The notes beneath the pieces are model-generated. The model ran no database searches and was not told the origin of the DNA. It worked only from the letters and a program-made list of their open reading frames with translations. 64,000 nt of DNA from Chryseobacterium sp. 36-9 (GTDB taxonomy: Bacteria > Bacteroidota > Bacteroidia > Flavobacteriales > Weeksellaceae), in NCBI GenBank assembly GCA_001898785.1, contig MKVE01000016.1, positions 99,602-163,601 of the forward strand, read 5' to 3'. Of this stretch, positions 24,200 to 32,416 are shown piece after piece; positions within the stretch are counted from its first letter, which is position 1, and each line of letters opens with the position of its first letter. Both the position numbers and the translations under genes were made by a program.

Positions 24200-24260
24200 A
24201 AATATTTTAGGTTCACAAAGGCACTTTGCTTATCAAAGAAATATAATTGTAAAATCTAGT

Positions 24261-24343
24261 TTGTCATTTTGTAGGAATCTCGACAGCTAAGTTTAGATTG
24301 ACTCCGTCGAACCACTTCGTTAGGTTTCCTACGGAATGACAAT
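24261..24343. repeat. GTCATT...AATGAC palindromic element
   Basis: TTGTCATTTTGTAGGAA (24261-24277) pairs with TTCCTACGGAATGACAA near the right end. The intervening 50 nt include CTCGACAGC and GTCGAACC. Confidence 0.6.
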
Positions 24344-24382
24344 ATTGTATTTAATGCTAAATATTGTTTTTACTTAGAATCT

Positions 24383-24490
24383 GCAGCCCGACTTGAGCGG
24401 AAATCCTTTTTTGCTTGGACTTAGACTCTATTTAGATTGAAAGCTTGTGCAAAAAAGATTGGGAGCGGAAGGCGGATTAAGCTGCCCAAA
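24383..24490. repeat. GCAGC...GCTGC dispersed palindromic element, copy 2
   Basis: GCAGCCCGACTTGAGCGGAA at the left and GCGGATTAAGCTGCCCAAAT at the right bound an inner hairpin AATCCTTTTTTGC / GCAAAAAAGATT. It is the reverse-complement form of the element at 3678-3751. Confidence 0.75.
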
Positions 24491-24500
24491 TAAAATAAAC

Positions 24501-24528
24501 GATGACTGATAAGTGATGATTGATAATT
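24501..24528. repeat. Heptanucleotide-phased repeat upstream of ffh
   Basis: Four units: GATGACT, GATAAGT, GATGATT, GATAATT. Differs in sequence from the CAAC-type heptamers but keeps the 7-nt period. Confidence 0.55.
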
Positions 24529-24565
24529 CTAGAGTATGATTCTGTAACTTTCGTTTAAATTTTCT

Positions 24566-24573
24566 TATTTTTG
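24566..24573 (+). promoter_or_regulatory. TAnnTTTG -7 box for ffh
   Basis: TATTTTTG lies 25 nt upstream of the ffh start codon. Confidence 0.45.
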
Positions 24574-24598
24574 CAACCTTAAATATCTTATTAAAGTT

Positions 24599-25963
24599 AT
24601 GTTTAACAGTTTACAAGACAAGCTAGATAAAGCACTTCATAATATTTCCGGACGTGGAAAAATCACGGAAATCAACGTTGCAGAAACGGTAAAGGAAATC
24701 CGAAGAGCATTGGTGGATGCCGATGTAAATTATAAAGTTGCAAAAGACCTTACAAAAAGAGTTCAGGACAAAGCGATTGGAGAAAACGTTTTGACATCGC
24801 TAACGCCGGGACAATTGATGACGAAAATTGTTCACGACGAATTGGTAGATTTGATGGGAGGTTCACAAGAAGGAGTCAACCTTTCCGGAAAACCAACTGT
24901 TATTTTGATTGCTGGTCTTCAAGGTTCTGGTAAAACGACTTTCTCTGGAAAATTAGCCAATTATCTGAAACAAAAAAGAAGCAAAAAACCACTTTTGGTA
25001 GCTTGTGACATTTACAGACCTGCGGCGATTGACCAGTTGAAAGTGCTGGGAACTCAAATCAATATTCCTGTTTATACGGAAGAAGAAAATAAAAATCCTG
25101 TTGCAATTGCTGAGAATGCGATTAATTATGCCAAGTCGAACGGGTTCGATACGATTATCGTGGATACGGCTGGTCGTTTGGCGATTGATGAGCAAATGAT
25201 GAACGAAATCAAGTCGGTTCATCAAACGATTAAACCAACTGAGACACTATTCGTTGTAGATTCGATGACAGGACAAGATGCTGTGAATACAGCAAAAGCC
25301 TTCAATGACACTTTGAATTTCGACGGAGTTGTTTTGACCAAATTGGATGGTGATACTCGTGGGGGAGCTGCGTTAACAATCCGTTCCGTAGTTGAAAAGC
25401 CAATCAAATTTATCTCTACCGGAGAAAAAATGGAAGCGCTGGACCTTTTCTACCCGGAAAGAATGGCGGACAGGATTCTCGGCATGGGCGACGTTGTTTC
25501 CTTAGTAGAAAGAGCTCAGGAACAATTTGATGAGGAGGAAGCGAAAAAGCTACACAAGAAAATTGCTAAGAATGAATTTGGTTTCGATGACTTTTTGAAA
25601 CAAATCAACCAAATCAAGAAAATGGGTAATATGAAGGACCTGATGGGAATGATTCCTGGTGTCGGAAAAGCGATTAAAGATGTGGATATCAATGATGATG
25701 CTTTCAAACATATCGAAGCTATCATCCACTCGATGACACCGGAAGAGAGAAGAAGGCCTTCTATTATTAATATGCCTAGAAAACAAAGAATCGCAAAGGG
25801 TTCCGGAAGAAAGTTGGAAGATGTGAATGCGTTAATGAAACAATTTGATCAAATGGGCAAAATGATGAAAATGATGCAAGGCCCTCAAGGAAAACAAATG
25901 ATGCAGATGATGAGCAAAATGCCGAATATGCCTGGAATGGGTGGCGGATTGTTTGGGAGGTAA
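24599..25963 (+). CDS. ffh: Signal recognition particle protein (SRP54)
   Basis: 454 residues. N domain (1-90), G domain with P-loop AGLQGSGKTTFSGKLA (about 103-118), DIYRPAAIDQL, DTAGRLAIDEQM, TKLDGDTRGGAAL, and a methionine-rich M domain (about 325-454) ending in a run of KMMKMMQ/QMMSKMPNMPGM type. The M-domain RNA-binding helix has RKQRIAKGSGRKLEDVN. It binds signal sequences on the ribosome together with 4.5S RNA and targets them to FtsY and SecYEG. The 4.5S RNA gene is not in the adjacent gap. Confidence 0.98.
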   Translation: MFNSLQDKLDKALHNISGRGKITEINVAETVKEIRRALVDADVNYKVAKDLTKRVQDKAIGENVLTSLTPGQLMTKIVHDELVDLMGGSQEGVNLSGKPTVILIAGLQGSGKTTFSGKLANYLKQKRSKKPLLVACDIYRPAAIDQLKVLGTQINIPVYTEEENKNPVAIAENAINYAKSNGFDTIIVDTAGRLAIDEQMMNEIKSVHQTIKPTETLFVVDSMTGQDAVNTAKAFNDTLNFDGVVLTKLDGDTRGGAALTIRSVVEKPIKFISTGEKMEALDLFYPERMADRILGMGDVVSLVERAQEQFDEEEAKKLHKKIAKNEFGFDDFLKQINQIKKMGNMKDLMGMIPGVGKAIKDVDINDDAFKHIEAIIHSMTPEERRRPSIINMPRKQRIAKGSGRKLEDVNALMKQFDQMGKMMKMMQGPQGKQMMQMMSKMPNMPGMGGGLFGR

Positions 25964-25985
25964 AATTGACCAAATTATATAAAAA

Positions 25986-26014
25986 AACCTGAGAAAAAAT
26001 TTCTCAGGTTTTTT
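25986..26014 (+). terminator. Terminator of ffh
   Basis: AACCTGAGAAA-AAA-TTTCTCAGGTT followed by TTTTT. Confidence 0.85.
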
Positions 26015-26031
26015 ATTTGATGAAATTCAAT

Positions 26032-26056
26032 AAAAAACCCGCATTTCTGCGGGTTT
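26032..26056 (-). terminator. Terminator of SusCD pair 1
   Basis: On the minus strand AAACCCGC-AGAAAT-GCGGGTTT followed by TTTATT, 24 nt after the SusD-like stop codon. Confidence 0.8.
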
Positions 26057-26079
26057 AATAATATGTATTAATAATTCTG

Positions 26080-27516
26080 TTAATTTTTATCCCAGAAAAT
26101 TTTTGTTGTTAACTTATCTCCTCCAATTGACGTTGAAGCCGCTGCATAGTTAGTACCATTTGTAGTAGCTTCTAATGCCGGATATTGAAGTCTAACAGGA
26201 ACTTTTCCTTCAGCATTTGCAATAGCTGTGCTCGGAGCAGTTAATTGAGGATAATCTAATCTTCTGTAAAAATTCCATGATGTAACAGCTTGATTATACA
26301 TTGCTACCCAAGCCTGTTCACCAATAGACTTTTTCCAATTAGTAGAATCGTAAGGATTATCAATAAGGTAGTTAGCAGCTTCTGATTCTAATCCCCAATC
26401 TCTAAAAGAAGATGTTACAGCAATATTATACAAAGGTGCAGCGCTACCACCAATGTTCCATCTTGCAGCTGCTTCTGCTAGATAAAAGGCAACTTCTGTA
26501 TAGCTCATTATAATTCCAGGAGTATTAGTAGTATAAGCAAAATCACCAGCATAAGCAAAATCAGAAAAAGCTCCTGGAGTGCCTATAACTTGTCCAATAT
26601 AATCACCAGCTTCATTATCGGTTGAATAGTATTTTTCAATTCTTTTATCATTACTAGCATTCATATAATCAACTAATGTTTTTCCAGCAATAAAATCATC
26701 TCTAGAAGCAACCTCTGTATAAATCGGATTACGATTTGGTGATGCTGTTAAATACTGAAAAAGACAACTATCAGCAGAAGAAGTCATCACACCACCAGTT
26801 ATGGCTTTACTTACTGTTGCTTGTGCTAATGTTGGATTAACATCAGCTAAAGCAATTCCAAGCTTAAGGAGTAATGAATTTCCAAATTTTTGCCACTTGC
26901 TAATATTACCTTTATAGAAAATATCTCCGCTACCGAAAGTCCCTCCAGCTGTAGTTAGATTATTGATATCACTTGATAATCTATTTATAAGTGATGAATA
27001 AATATCTGCTGCTTTATCATATTTTGGAAGAGGATATTTATCAATATCTAATGACTGTGTATAAGGTATATCTCCATAAGTATCTACCAATACCTGATAA
27101 GTAAATACTTTTAAAATATCTAGAATTGCCAGTTGATTATTTTTTTTAGCAGGCCATGCAGCTTGCTCGGCAAAAGTAGGTACATAGGCTTCAACAATTT
27201 TTGATGCTTGATTTAAATTCATTAATACATTAACATAATTATCTCGCCATACATTGTTAGAAACATTACGGTTTGTAAAATCATAATTACTTTCATTAAC
27301 ATAAATTGTTTCAGTCCAATATTGCATTGTAAGCCTAAAATTATTCTCATTCACGCTGGGTGTAGTTAGGTAATCACTTAGTTCTTTTTCAGCATAAGTA
27401 AGAAGTGGCTCTTGCAAAGTTTCATAGCTAGCATGTTGATCTAAATTTACATCATCACTGGTTCTGCAACCAACAAAGAAAAGGGCTATTATAGATGTTA
27501 TTACAATTTTTTTCAT
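26080..27516 (-). CDS. SusD/RagB-like outer-membrane lipoprotein (pair 1)
   Basis: 478 residues. Lipoprotein signal MKKIVITSIIALFFVGC (Cys17), then a SusD-like_2 type helical (TPR-like) fold: TYQVLVDTYGDIPYTQSLDI, LPKYDKAADIYSSLINRL, and the late IGEQAWVAMYNQAVTSWNFY. SusD-like proteins form the lid over a SusC channel and capture nutrients at the cell surface. It starts 3 nt after the SusC stop codon, so the two are translationally coupled. The substrate is unknown: no glycoside hydrolase, peptidase or sensor gene is linked. Confidence 0.92.
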   Translation of the reverse strand: MKKIVITSIIALFFVGCRTSDDVNLDQHASYETLQEPLLTYAEKELSDYLTTPSVNENNFRLTMQYWTETIYVNESNYDFTNRNVSNNVWRDNYVNVLMNLNQASKIVEAYVPTFAEQAAWPAKKNNQLAILDILKVFTYQVLVDTYGDIPYTQSLDIDKYPLPKYDKAADIYSSLINRLSSDINNLTTAGGTFGSGDIFYKGNISKWQKFGNSLLLKLGIALADVNPTLAQATVSKAITGGVMTSSADSCLFQYLTASPNRNPIYTEVASRDDFIAGKTLVDYMNASNDKRIEKYYSTDNEAGDYIGQVIGTPGAFSDFAYAGDFAYTTNTPGIIMSYTEVAFYLAEAAARWNIGGSAAPLYNIAVTSSFRDWGLESEAANYLIDNPYDSTNWKKSIGEQAWVAMYNQAVTSWNFYRRLDYPQLTAPSTAIANAEGKVPVRLQYPALEATTNGTNYAAASTSIGGDKLTTKIFWDKN

Positions 27517-27519
27517 GTC

Positions 27520-30500
27520 TTAAAAATTAATTTTCATGTTAAACGAAATGTTTCTTGTCGTTGGCATAACACCAGACTGGTAACCTTGTATATTACCTGA
27601 TGAAAGACCAGCTTCGGGATCAGCATATGGTAAATTTTTATGTATAATCCATAAATTACTTCCTATCAGTCCAACTGATATTCCTTGAATAAATGTTGAG
27701 TTAAATAAATTTTTGTCGAATTTATACGTAATCGCAACTTCTCTAAGTTTCACAAAACTAGCATCATAAACATAAGCAGCACCTGGATAGTCAGTACCCA
27801 AAACTTGGCTTGATTGAGATCTATCTAACCTTATTGTGTTAGGAACATATACTCCATTTTGTAACATAACTCCTGGTAGAACCTGTCCTCCGCCATTCGC
27901 AATAGTGTTTCTTATTGGGTTTCCTAAATCATTGATTCCTACTGAATCAGGATATAATCCCGTTCCATAACCATAGAATTGGTCAAGAGAATATACCTTG
28001 CCACCTTTCTTCCAATCAATAAGGAAACTTAAGGATAGATTTTTGTACGTAAATGTATTATTTAAACCTCCAGTCCACTTTGCTTGAAAGCTACCTTGAT
28101 TATATATTGCTTTATCAGTTGTTAGATACATTCCATTCTCTCCTACTATTTTATTTCCATTAGGGTCATAAACATAATCTGAAGTCCAAATCGAACCATA
28201 ATCACCATTGAGTGGAGCATTAATACTTACCCCTCCTTGTAAACTACCAATAGTAATATTTTCAATACCTGGCGCTAATTGCGTAACTCTTGTCCATGGA
28301 TTAGACCAGTTCAGTGTCATATCCCAAGAAAAATCATTAGTTTTTATAGGTGTTGCATTAATTGTTACTTCAAAACCTTTAGTAGTTAATTCTCCAGCAT
28401 TTTGAATTTTAGCAGCTAATCCTGTTGATAAAGAAACAGGTAGTGGTATAATTTGTTCGTAAGCTTTGTTCTGGAACCAAGCTACATCAAAACCAAATCG
28501 ATTATTAAACATTTTAGCTTCTATTCCTAATTCAATATTTTTAAGACTTTGAGATCTTAGCTCAGAATTTCTTAATGTAGTATTGTAAGCATTTACTAAA
28601 ATTTCTCCAAAAGAAGCTTGAGATAAATACCTATTACGTAGTTGATCTGCCCCTGTATCAGATCCAACTTCAGCATATGCTGCTCTAATCTTTCCAAAAT
28701 CTAACCAATTAGTCTTAATTAAATTAGAAAATACTATACTTGTAGATAAAGAAGGGTACCAATAAACATTATCATCCTCAGGTAGTGAGGTTGATTGATC
28801 TCTTCTGTAGGTTCCTTCCAAAAAATAGGTATTTTTATAACCTAAAGAAACTTGTCCAAAAACTCCGTAAATATACTTTGAAAGATCGGATATTAATGGT
28901 CTTGCTGGCGATGATGCAGAATTTGCGATAGTATAAATTCCAGCTACAGATAATCCACCTGAAGTAGATTGTTGATTAGAAAAATTCTTTTGCACATTAA
29001 CATTTCCACCTACTAACGCATTTAAACTGAAATCATTGAAATTATTCTTATATGTTGCAATAAAATCATAATTTGATTCAGAAAATTTGTATTGACTTAT
29101 AGCATAACCCGAAGGCTGTGTAACTACATTAAGACCAAAATTATTTCCTGTATAAGAGCCGACAGCTTTTCTATCTTCAACCGTCATTGTATATGAATCA
29201 GTTCCTGCTCTAAATAATAGATTAAAATTTTTAGAAACATCATAATTTAAACTAAAATTTCCTGCAAATCTATCTTTCGAATCATTCTGATAGTTCTCAT
29301 ATCTTTGGAAATAAGGATTATCCCAAAAAGCAGGTCGCAAGTCTGTTCTGCTACGCATATTCCATGTATAGTTTTTCCCAGAGTTCATATAAAAGTTCTG
29401 TAACTCTTTTATATCAACATTTGTTGGCCACCACTGTCTAAAATTGGTCATTATATTATCATTATAACCAGTGCTATTTCTACCTTTCGTTTTTTGAGTT
29501 ATGTAATTAGCATAAAAATTAGCTGTTAATTTTTCTGTTAACTTATATGAAGCATTTCCACTAAAGTTATTTTTAATTAAAGAACTATTTGGCATTATAT
29601 CCGTAGCATCTGTATTGGTATAACTGAAACGATATGTTGAAATATCATTTCCTCCATTGAATGAGATGCTATTAACATAATTTGTAGCTTTGTTGAAAAA
29701 AGTAATTGGTCCATTTTTCGCCATTTGCCAAGGTGTTCTTTGACCAAATGTTGAAGAACCCGGAATAAAAGCTCCATATTGCCATACCATGGAACCATCA
29801 TAAGCAGATCCATAAGATGCATCATTACCAAAAGCAACTATTGGACTTCCTAAATAATCTCCTGAAAAACTCTCTCCCTCATAGCCTTGTCCATACTCAG
29901 TCTGATATTTAGGAAATGTTGACTTATCGATAGAGGAAACAGTGATAGAGCTAGAAAACTCCATTCCAATACCTTTGGTATTTTTCTTCCCTCTCTTTGT
30001 TGTAATAATAATTGCTCCGTTTTGAGCTCTAGAACCATATAATGCTGTTGCTGCAGCACCCTTCAAAACGTTAATGGTTTCAATATCATTAGGGTTGATA
30101 TCCGATACAGAATTTCCATAATCATAACCTCCAGAGCCTTGTGTTTGTCCAGAAGTATTAATATTCTTGTTCATAACTGGAACCCCGTCTACTACAAAAA
30201 GTGCTTGATTATCATTAAGCAATGATTTGTAACCTCTTGTAACTACATTAATCGATCCTCCAAAGTTAGTACTCTGCTTAATCTCTAAACCAGCAACTTT
30301 ACCTGATAAATTATTCAAAAAGTTTACAGTTGGATTTTTATTCACTTCCTCACCTTTTACTTCTTGAGTTGCATAACCCAAAGATTTTTTTTCTCTTTTG
30401 ATACCTAAAGCCGTCACTACTACGCCTTCGATATCTTGCGTCTTTGCAGTATCTTGTACCTTTTGTGCAGAAACTACTGCAAAAGATGACGAAAGAACTA

Positions 30501-30531
30501 CTGCCAACACGCTTGTTGTTAATTTTTTCAT
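27520..30531 (-). CDS. SusC/RagA-like TonB-dependent outer-membrane transporter (pair 1)
   Basis: 1003 residues. Signal peptide MKKLTTSVLAVVLSSSFAVV, then a TonB-box-like IEGVVVTALGIKREKKS at about 34, a plug (LNNLSGKVAGLEIKQS, VVDGVPVMN, INPNDIETINVLKGAAATAL, GAIIITTKRGKK) and a 22-strand barrel ending with an aromatic residue (FNMKINF). It lacks the N-terminal carboxypeptidase-regulatory-like domain that many SusC proteins carry: the plug begins right after the signal peptide. It shares its signal peptide and leader with the SusC at 32417. It transports an unknown ligand together with the SusD-like lipoprotein. Confidence 0.93.
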   Translation of the reverse strand: MKKLTTSVLAVVLSSSFAVVSAQKVQDTAKTQDIEGVVVTALGIKREKKSLGYATQEVKGEEVNKNPTVNFLNNLSGKVAGLEIKQSTNFGGSINVVTRGYKSLLNDNQALFVVDGVPVMNKNINTSGQTQGSGGYDYGNSVSDINPNDIETINVLKGAAATALYGSRAQNGAIIITTKRGKKNTKGIGMEFSSSITVSSIDKSTFPKYQTEYGQGYEGESFSGDYLGSPIVAFGNDASYGSAYDGSMVWQYGAFIPGSSTFGQRTPWQMAKNGPITFFNKATNYVNSISFNGGNDISTYRFSYTNTDATDIMPNSSLIKNNFSGNASYKLTEKLTANFYANYITQKTKGRNSTGYNDNIMTNFRQWWPTNVDIKELQNFYMNSGKNYTWNMRSRTDLRPAFWDNPYFQRYENYQNDSKDRFAGNFSLNYDVSKNFNLLFRAGTDSYTMTVEDRKAVGSYTGNNFGLNVVTQPSGYAISQYKFSESNYDFIATYKNNFNDFSLNALVGGNVNVQKNFSNQQSTSGGLSVAGIYTIANSASSPARPLISDLSKYIYGVFGQVSLGYKNTYFLEGTYRRDQSTSLPEDDNVYWYPSLSTSIVFSNLIKTNWLDFGKIRAAYAEVGSDTGADQLRNRYLSQASFGEILVNAYNTTLRNSELRSQSLKNIELGIEAKMFNNRFGFDVAWFQNKAYEQIIPLPVSLSTGLAAKIQNAGELTTKGFEVTINATPIKTNDFSWDMTLNWSNPWTRVTQLAPGIENITIGSLQGGVSINAPLNGDYGSIWTSDYVYDPNGNKIVGENGMYLTTDKAIYNQGSFQAKWTGGLNNTFTYKNLSLSFLIDWKKGGKVYSLDQFYGYGTGLYPDSVGINDLGNPIRNTIANGGGQVLPGVMLQNGVYVPNTIRLDRSQSSQVLGTDYPGAAYVYDASFVKLREVAITYKFDKNLFNSTFIQGISVGLIGSNLWIIHKNLPYADPEAGLSSGNIQGYQSGVMPTTRNISFNMKINF

Positions 30532-30551
30532 ATCAAATCAAATTTTTCAAT
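30506..30551. repeat. 46-nt identical SusC leader/signal-peptide segment, copy 1
   Basis: This stretch spans the 5' leader and the first codons of the SusC gene at 27520 and is identical to 35388-35433. Similarity continues, with scattered changes, through the signal-peptide codons. Confidence 0.85.
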
Positions 30552-30690
30552 AAACAAATTTGCAAAACTTAATTAATATATCCAATAAAAATGTTAATAA
30601 TTGTTAACTACTTCGCATATTAAGTATAGAATAATTACTATTATAATTAGAATTGTATCATTAATTATACTAAATATTAACTTATCATAA

Positions 30691-30729
30691 TCAAAAAACT
30701 CCAAATCTAAAGACTTTGGAGTTTTTGAT
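30691..30729 (-). terminator. Terminator candidate downstream of SusCD pair 2
   Basis: TCAAAAACTCCAAA-loop-TTTGGAGTTTTTGA, T/A-flanked on both strands. It is the second hairpin after the SusD-like gene. Confidence 0.65.
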
Positions 30730-30750
30730 TATATTTTCATAAAGCTTATT

Positions 30751-30778
30751 AAAAAAACCGCAACAATGCGGTTTTTTT
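30751..30778 (-). terminator. Terminator of SusCD pair 2
   Basis: AAAACCGCA-TTG-TGCGGTTTT flanked by A and T tracts, 15 nt from the SusD-like stop codon. Confidence 0.8.
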
Positions 30779-30792
30779 TAATAAATATTTGA

Positions 30793-32400
30793 TTATTTAT
30801 AGATAAAAGGAGTGAATTCATTTTTAGTAAATACTTGAGCCTGCGTAACAACAGGTACATTTGCACTATTATTTGAATATTCATCCGCTGGATAAAGGAG
30901 TCTCCAAGGTTTGTTTGGTTGTGTACTGATAGTTGACAAAGGAGTTTCAGGATAACCTGTTCTTAAATAATTGATATATGATTCAATACCATTGTAATTA
31001 ATTAAAGCCACCCAACGCTGATATTGTATTGCAGCTATTTTATCCTCTGTACTTCCAGTCCATCCAACTTTAGCCTTGCTTGAAATATTTGCGATATAAC
31101 TTGCCGCATCCGCTGCCTTACCATCAAAAGTAAAAGAAGCAGTAATTGCATTATTAAAGTGGGCTTGATCATTAGAAAAACCAGCATAGCCACGCAATGC
31201 AGCTTCTGCTTGTAATAACTCACTTTCTGCTTTCATCATTAGATATCCATTAGATGAAGCTCCTGTAGCAGAAGTGAATAATCCTGCTAACAAAGAAAAG
31301 TTTTCAGTCAGAGGCTTTCTAGCATCAACAGTATAACCCATATGAACTTTATAATCATCATTGGTCATCCCCTGTGGATAACCATAATAACCTGTAGCTC
31401 CTCCGGCAGTTGTATTGTTATACTGCTTTCCTTTTGTAAAAAGAAATTCAATTCTAGAATCTTGTATCCCACTAGTAATTTTTGATGCGTCTCCTTGTAA
31501 TACCTTTACAGCATGATCTGAAGCAGTCATTAATAGATATCCATTAGTATTAGATGCTCCTGCCGCGGTTTTTATACCAAATGCATTATATAAGGGGTTT
31601 AAAGCATCTGTTGTTGCTCCACTATATCCTGGATTGATTGCAACATCAGCAGAGATAAAAGTAGCTCCTGATAGAGCACTAATAATTTGATTTCTTAATG
31701 CAATACCTTGGGTATTTGTTGTATTTGAAAGTCGAACTGCAAATTTTAACAAAACAGTATTTGCAAATTCATTCCATTTTGTCATACTCCCTTTAAAAAT
31801 AGGATCTGAAGATGCTGTAACAGCAAAACTCACGTTAGTGCCATAAGATCCTATCAAATTTTTAGCATCTAATAATTCAGAAACTAAACCCTTATATACA
31901 TCTACATCCTTATCGTATTTTGGAGTGGGGTTATTTGCTTCTTTAAATGCATCTGTATAGGGGACATTACCATATAAATCTACAATATATTGCATATAAT
32001 AAGCCTTCTGAATTTTAGCTATAGCAACATAGTTTGGATATTGATTCCCAAAATCAATAATTCTTTGAAATCTTGTAACCGCTTTATACATATCTGTAAA
32101 AATAGCTTGTCTATATGTAGTGGTAAAGTTTAGATTTGATTCTGTGATGAATGGATTACCAAATTGAGCATAGTTGCCCGACCAGGTATTTGTCCACGCA
32201 TTTCCCAATAAATTCATTCCTCCTCTTTCTCCACTAGTTACAACTCCTGCTTGTACGGCATATGCTGTTGTAGAAGCACCCGAAAGTCGCAAATTTGGCG
32301 CAACCTGATCCGCTAAAACTTTATTTGGATTAAGATTATCATCTAATTCACAAGAAATAGCGGCCAAAGATATGATTGATAATAATAAATACTTTTTCAT
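30793..32400 (-). CDS. SusD/RagB-like outer-membrane lipoprotein (pair 2)
   Basis: 535 residues from ATG at 32400. This start gives the lipoprotein signal MKKYLLLSIISLAAISC (Cys17); the longer frame to 32430 would overlap the SusC gene and bury the signal. SusD-like_2 features are KAYYMQYIVDLYGNVPYTDA, TPKYDKDVDVYKGLVSELLD and ESELLQAEAALRGYAG. It lies 16 nt downstream of its SusC partner. It is longer than the pair-1 SusD and differs strongly in sequence, so the two pairs probably bind different ligands. Confidence 0.92.
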   Translation of the reverse strand: MKKYLLLSIISLAAISCELDDNLNPNKVLADQVAPNLRLSGASTTAYAVQAGVVTSGERGGMNLLGNAWTNTWSGNYAQFGNPFITESNLNFTTTYRQAIFTDMYKAVTRFQRIIDFGNQYPNYVAIAKIQKAYYMQYIVDLYGNVPYTDAFKEANNPTPKYDKDVDVYKGLVSELLDAKNLIGSYGTNVSFAVTASSDPIFKGSMTKWNEFANTVLLKFAVRLSNTTNTQGIALRNQIISALSGATFISADVAINPGYSGATTDALNPLYNAFGIKTAAGASNTNGYLLMTASDHAVKVLQGDASKITSGIQDSRIEFLFTKGKQYNNTTAGGATGYYGYPQGMTNDDYKVHMGYTVDARKPLTENFSLLAGLFTSATGASSNGYLMMKAESELLQAEAALRGYAGFSNDQAHFNNAITASFTFDGKAADAASYIANISSKAKVGWTGSTEDKIAAIQYQRWVALINYNGIESYINYLRTGYPETPLSTISTQPNKPWRLLYPADEYSNNSANVPVVTQAQVFTKNEFTPFIYK

Positions 32401-32416
32401 TATAATAAATTTATGA

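Larger units (their letters stand above)
24105..24598. other. Gene-free island of dispersed repeats
   Basis: This 494-nt gap between atpZ and ffh has no credible gene. Running rightward it holds: the atp -7 box; a CACAAAG-type element (24164-24235); a GTCATT...AATGAC palindrome (24261-24343); a GCAGC...GCTGC palindrome (24383-24490); heptamer-phased repeats (24501-24528); and the ffh -7 box. It looks like a landing zone for intergenic repeat elements. Confidence 0.7.

Noticed and set aside
24105..24598. tRNA, 4.5S RNA or small gene in the atp-ffh gap
   Set aside because: I looked for a tRNA T-arm (GGTTCRA) with an acceptor stem and for the SRP RNA GGAA tetraloop helix near ffh. I found only repeats.
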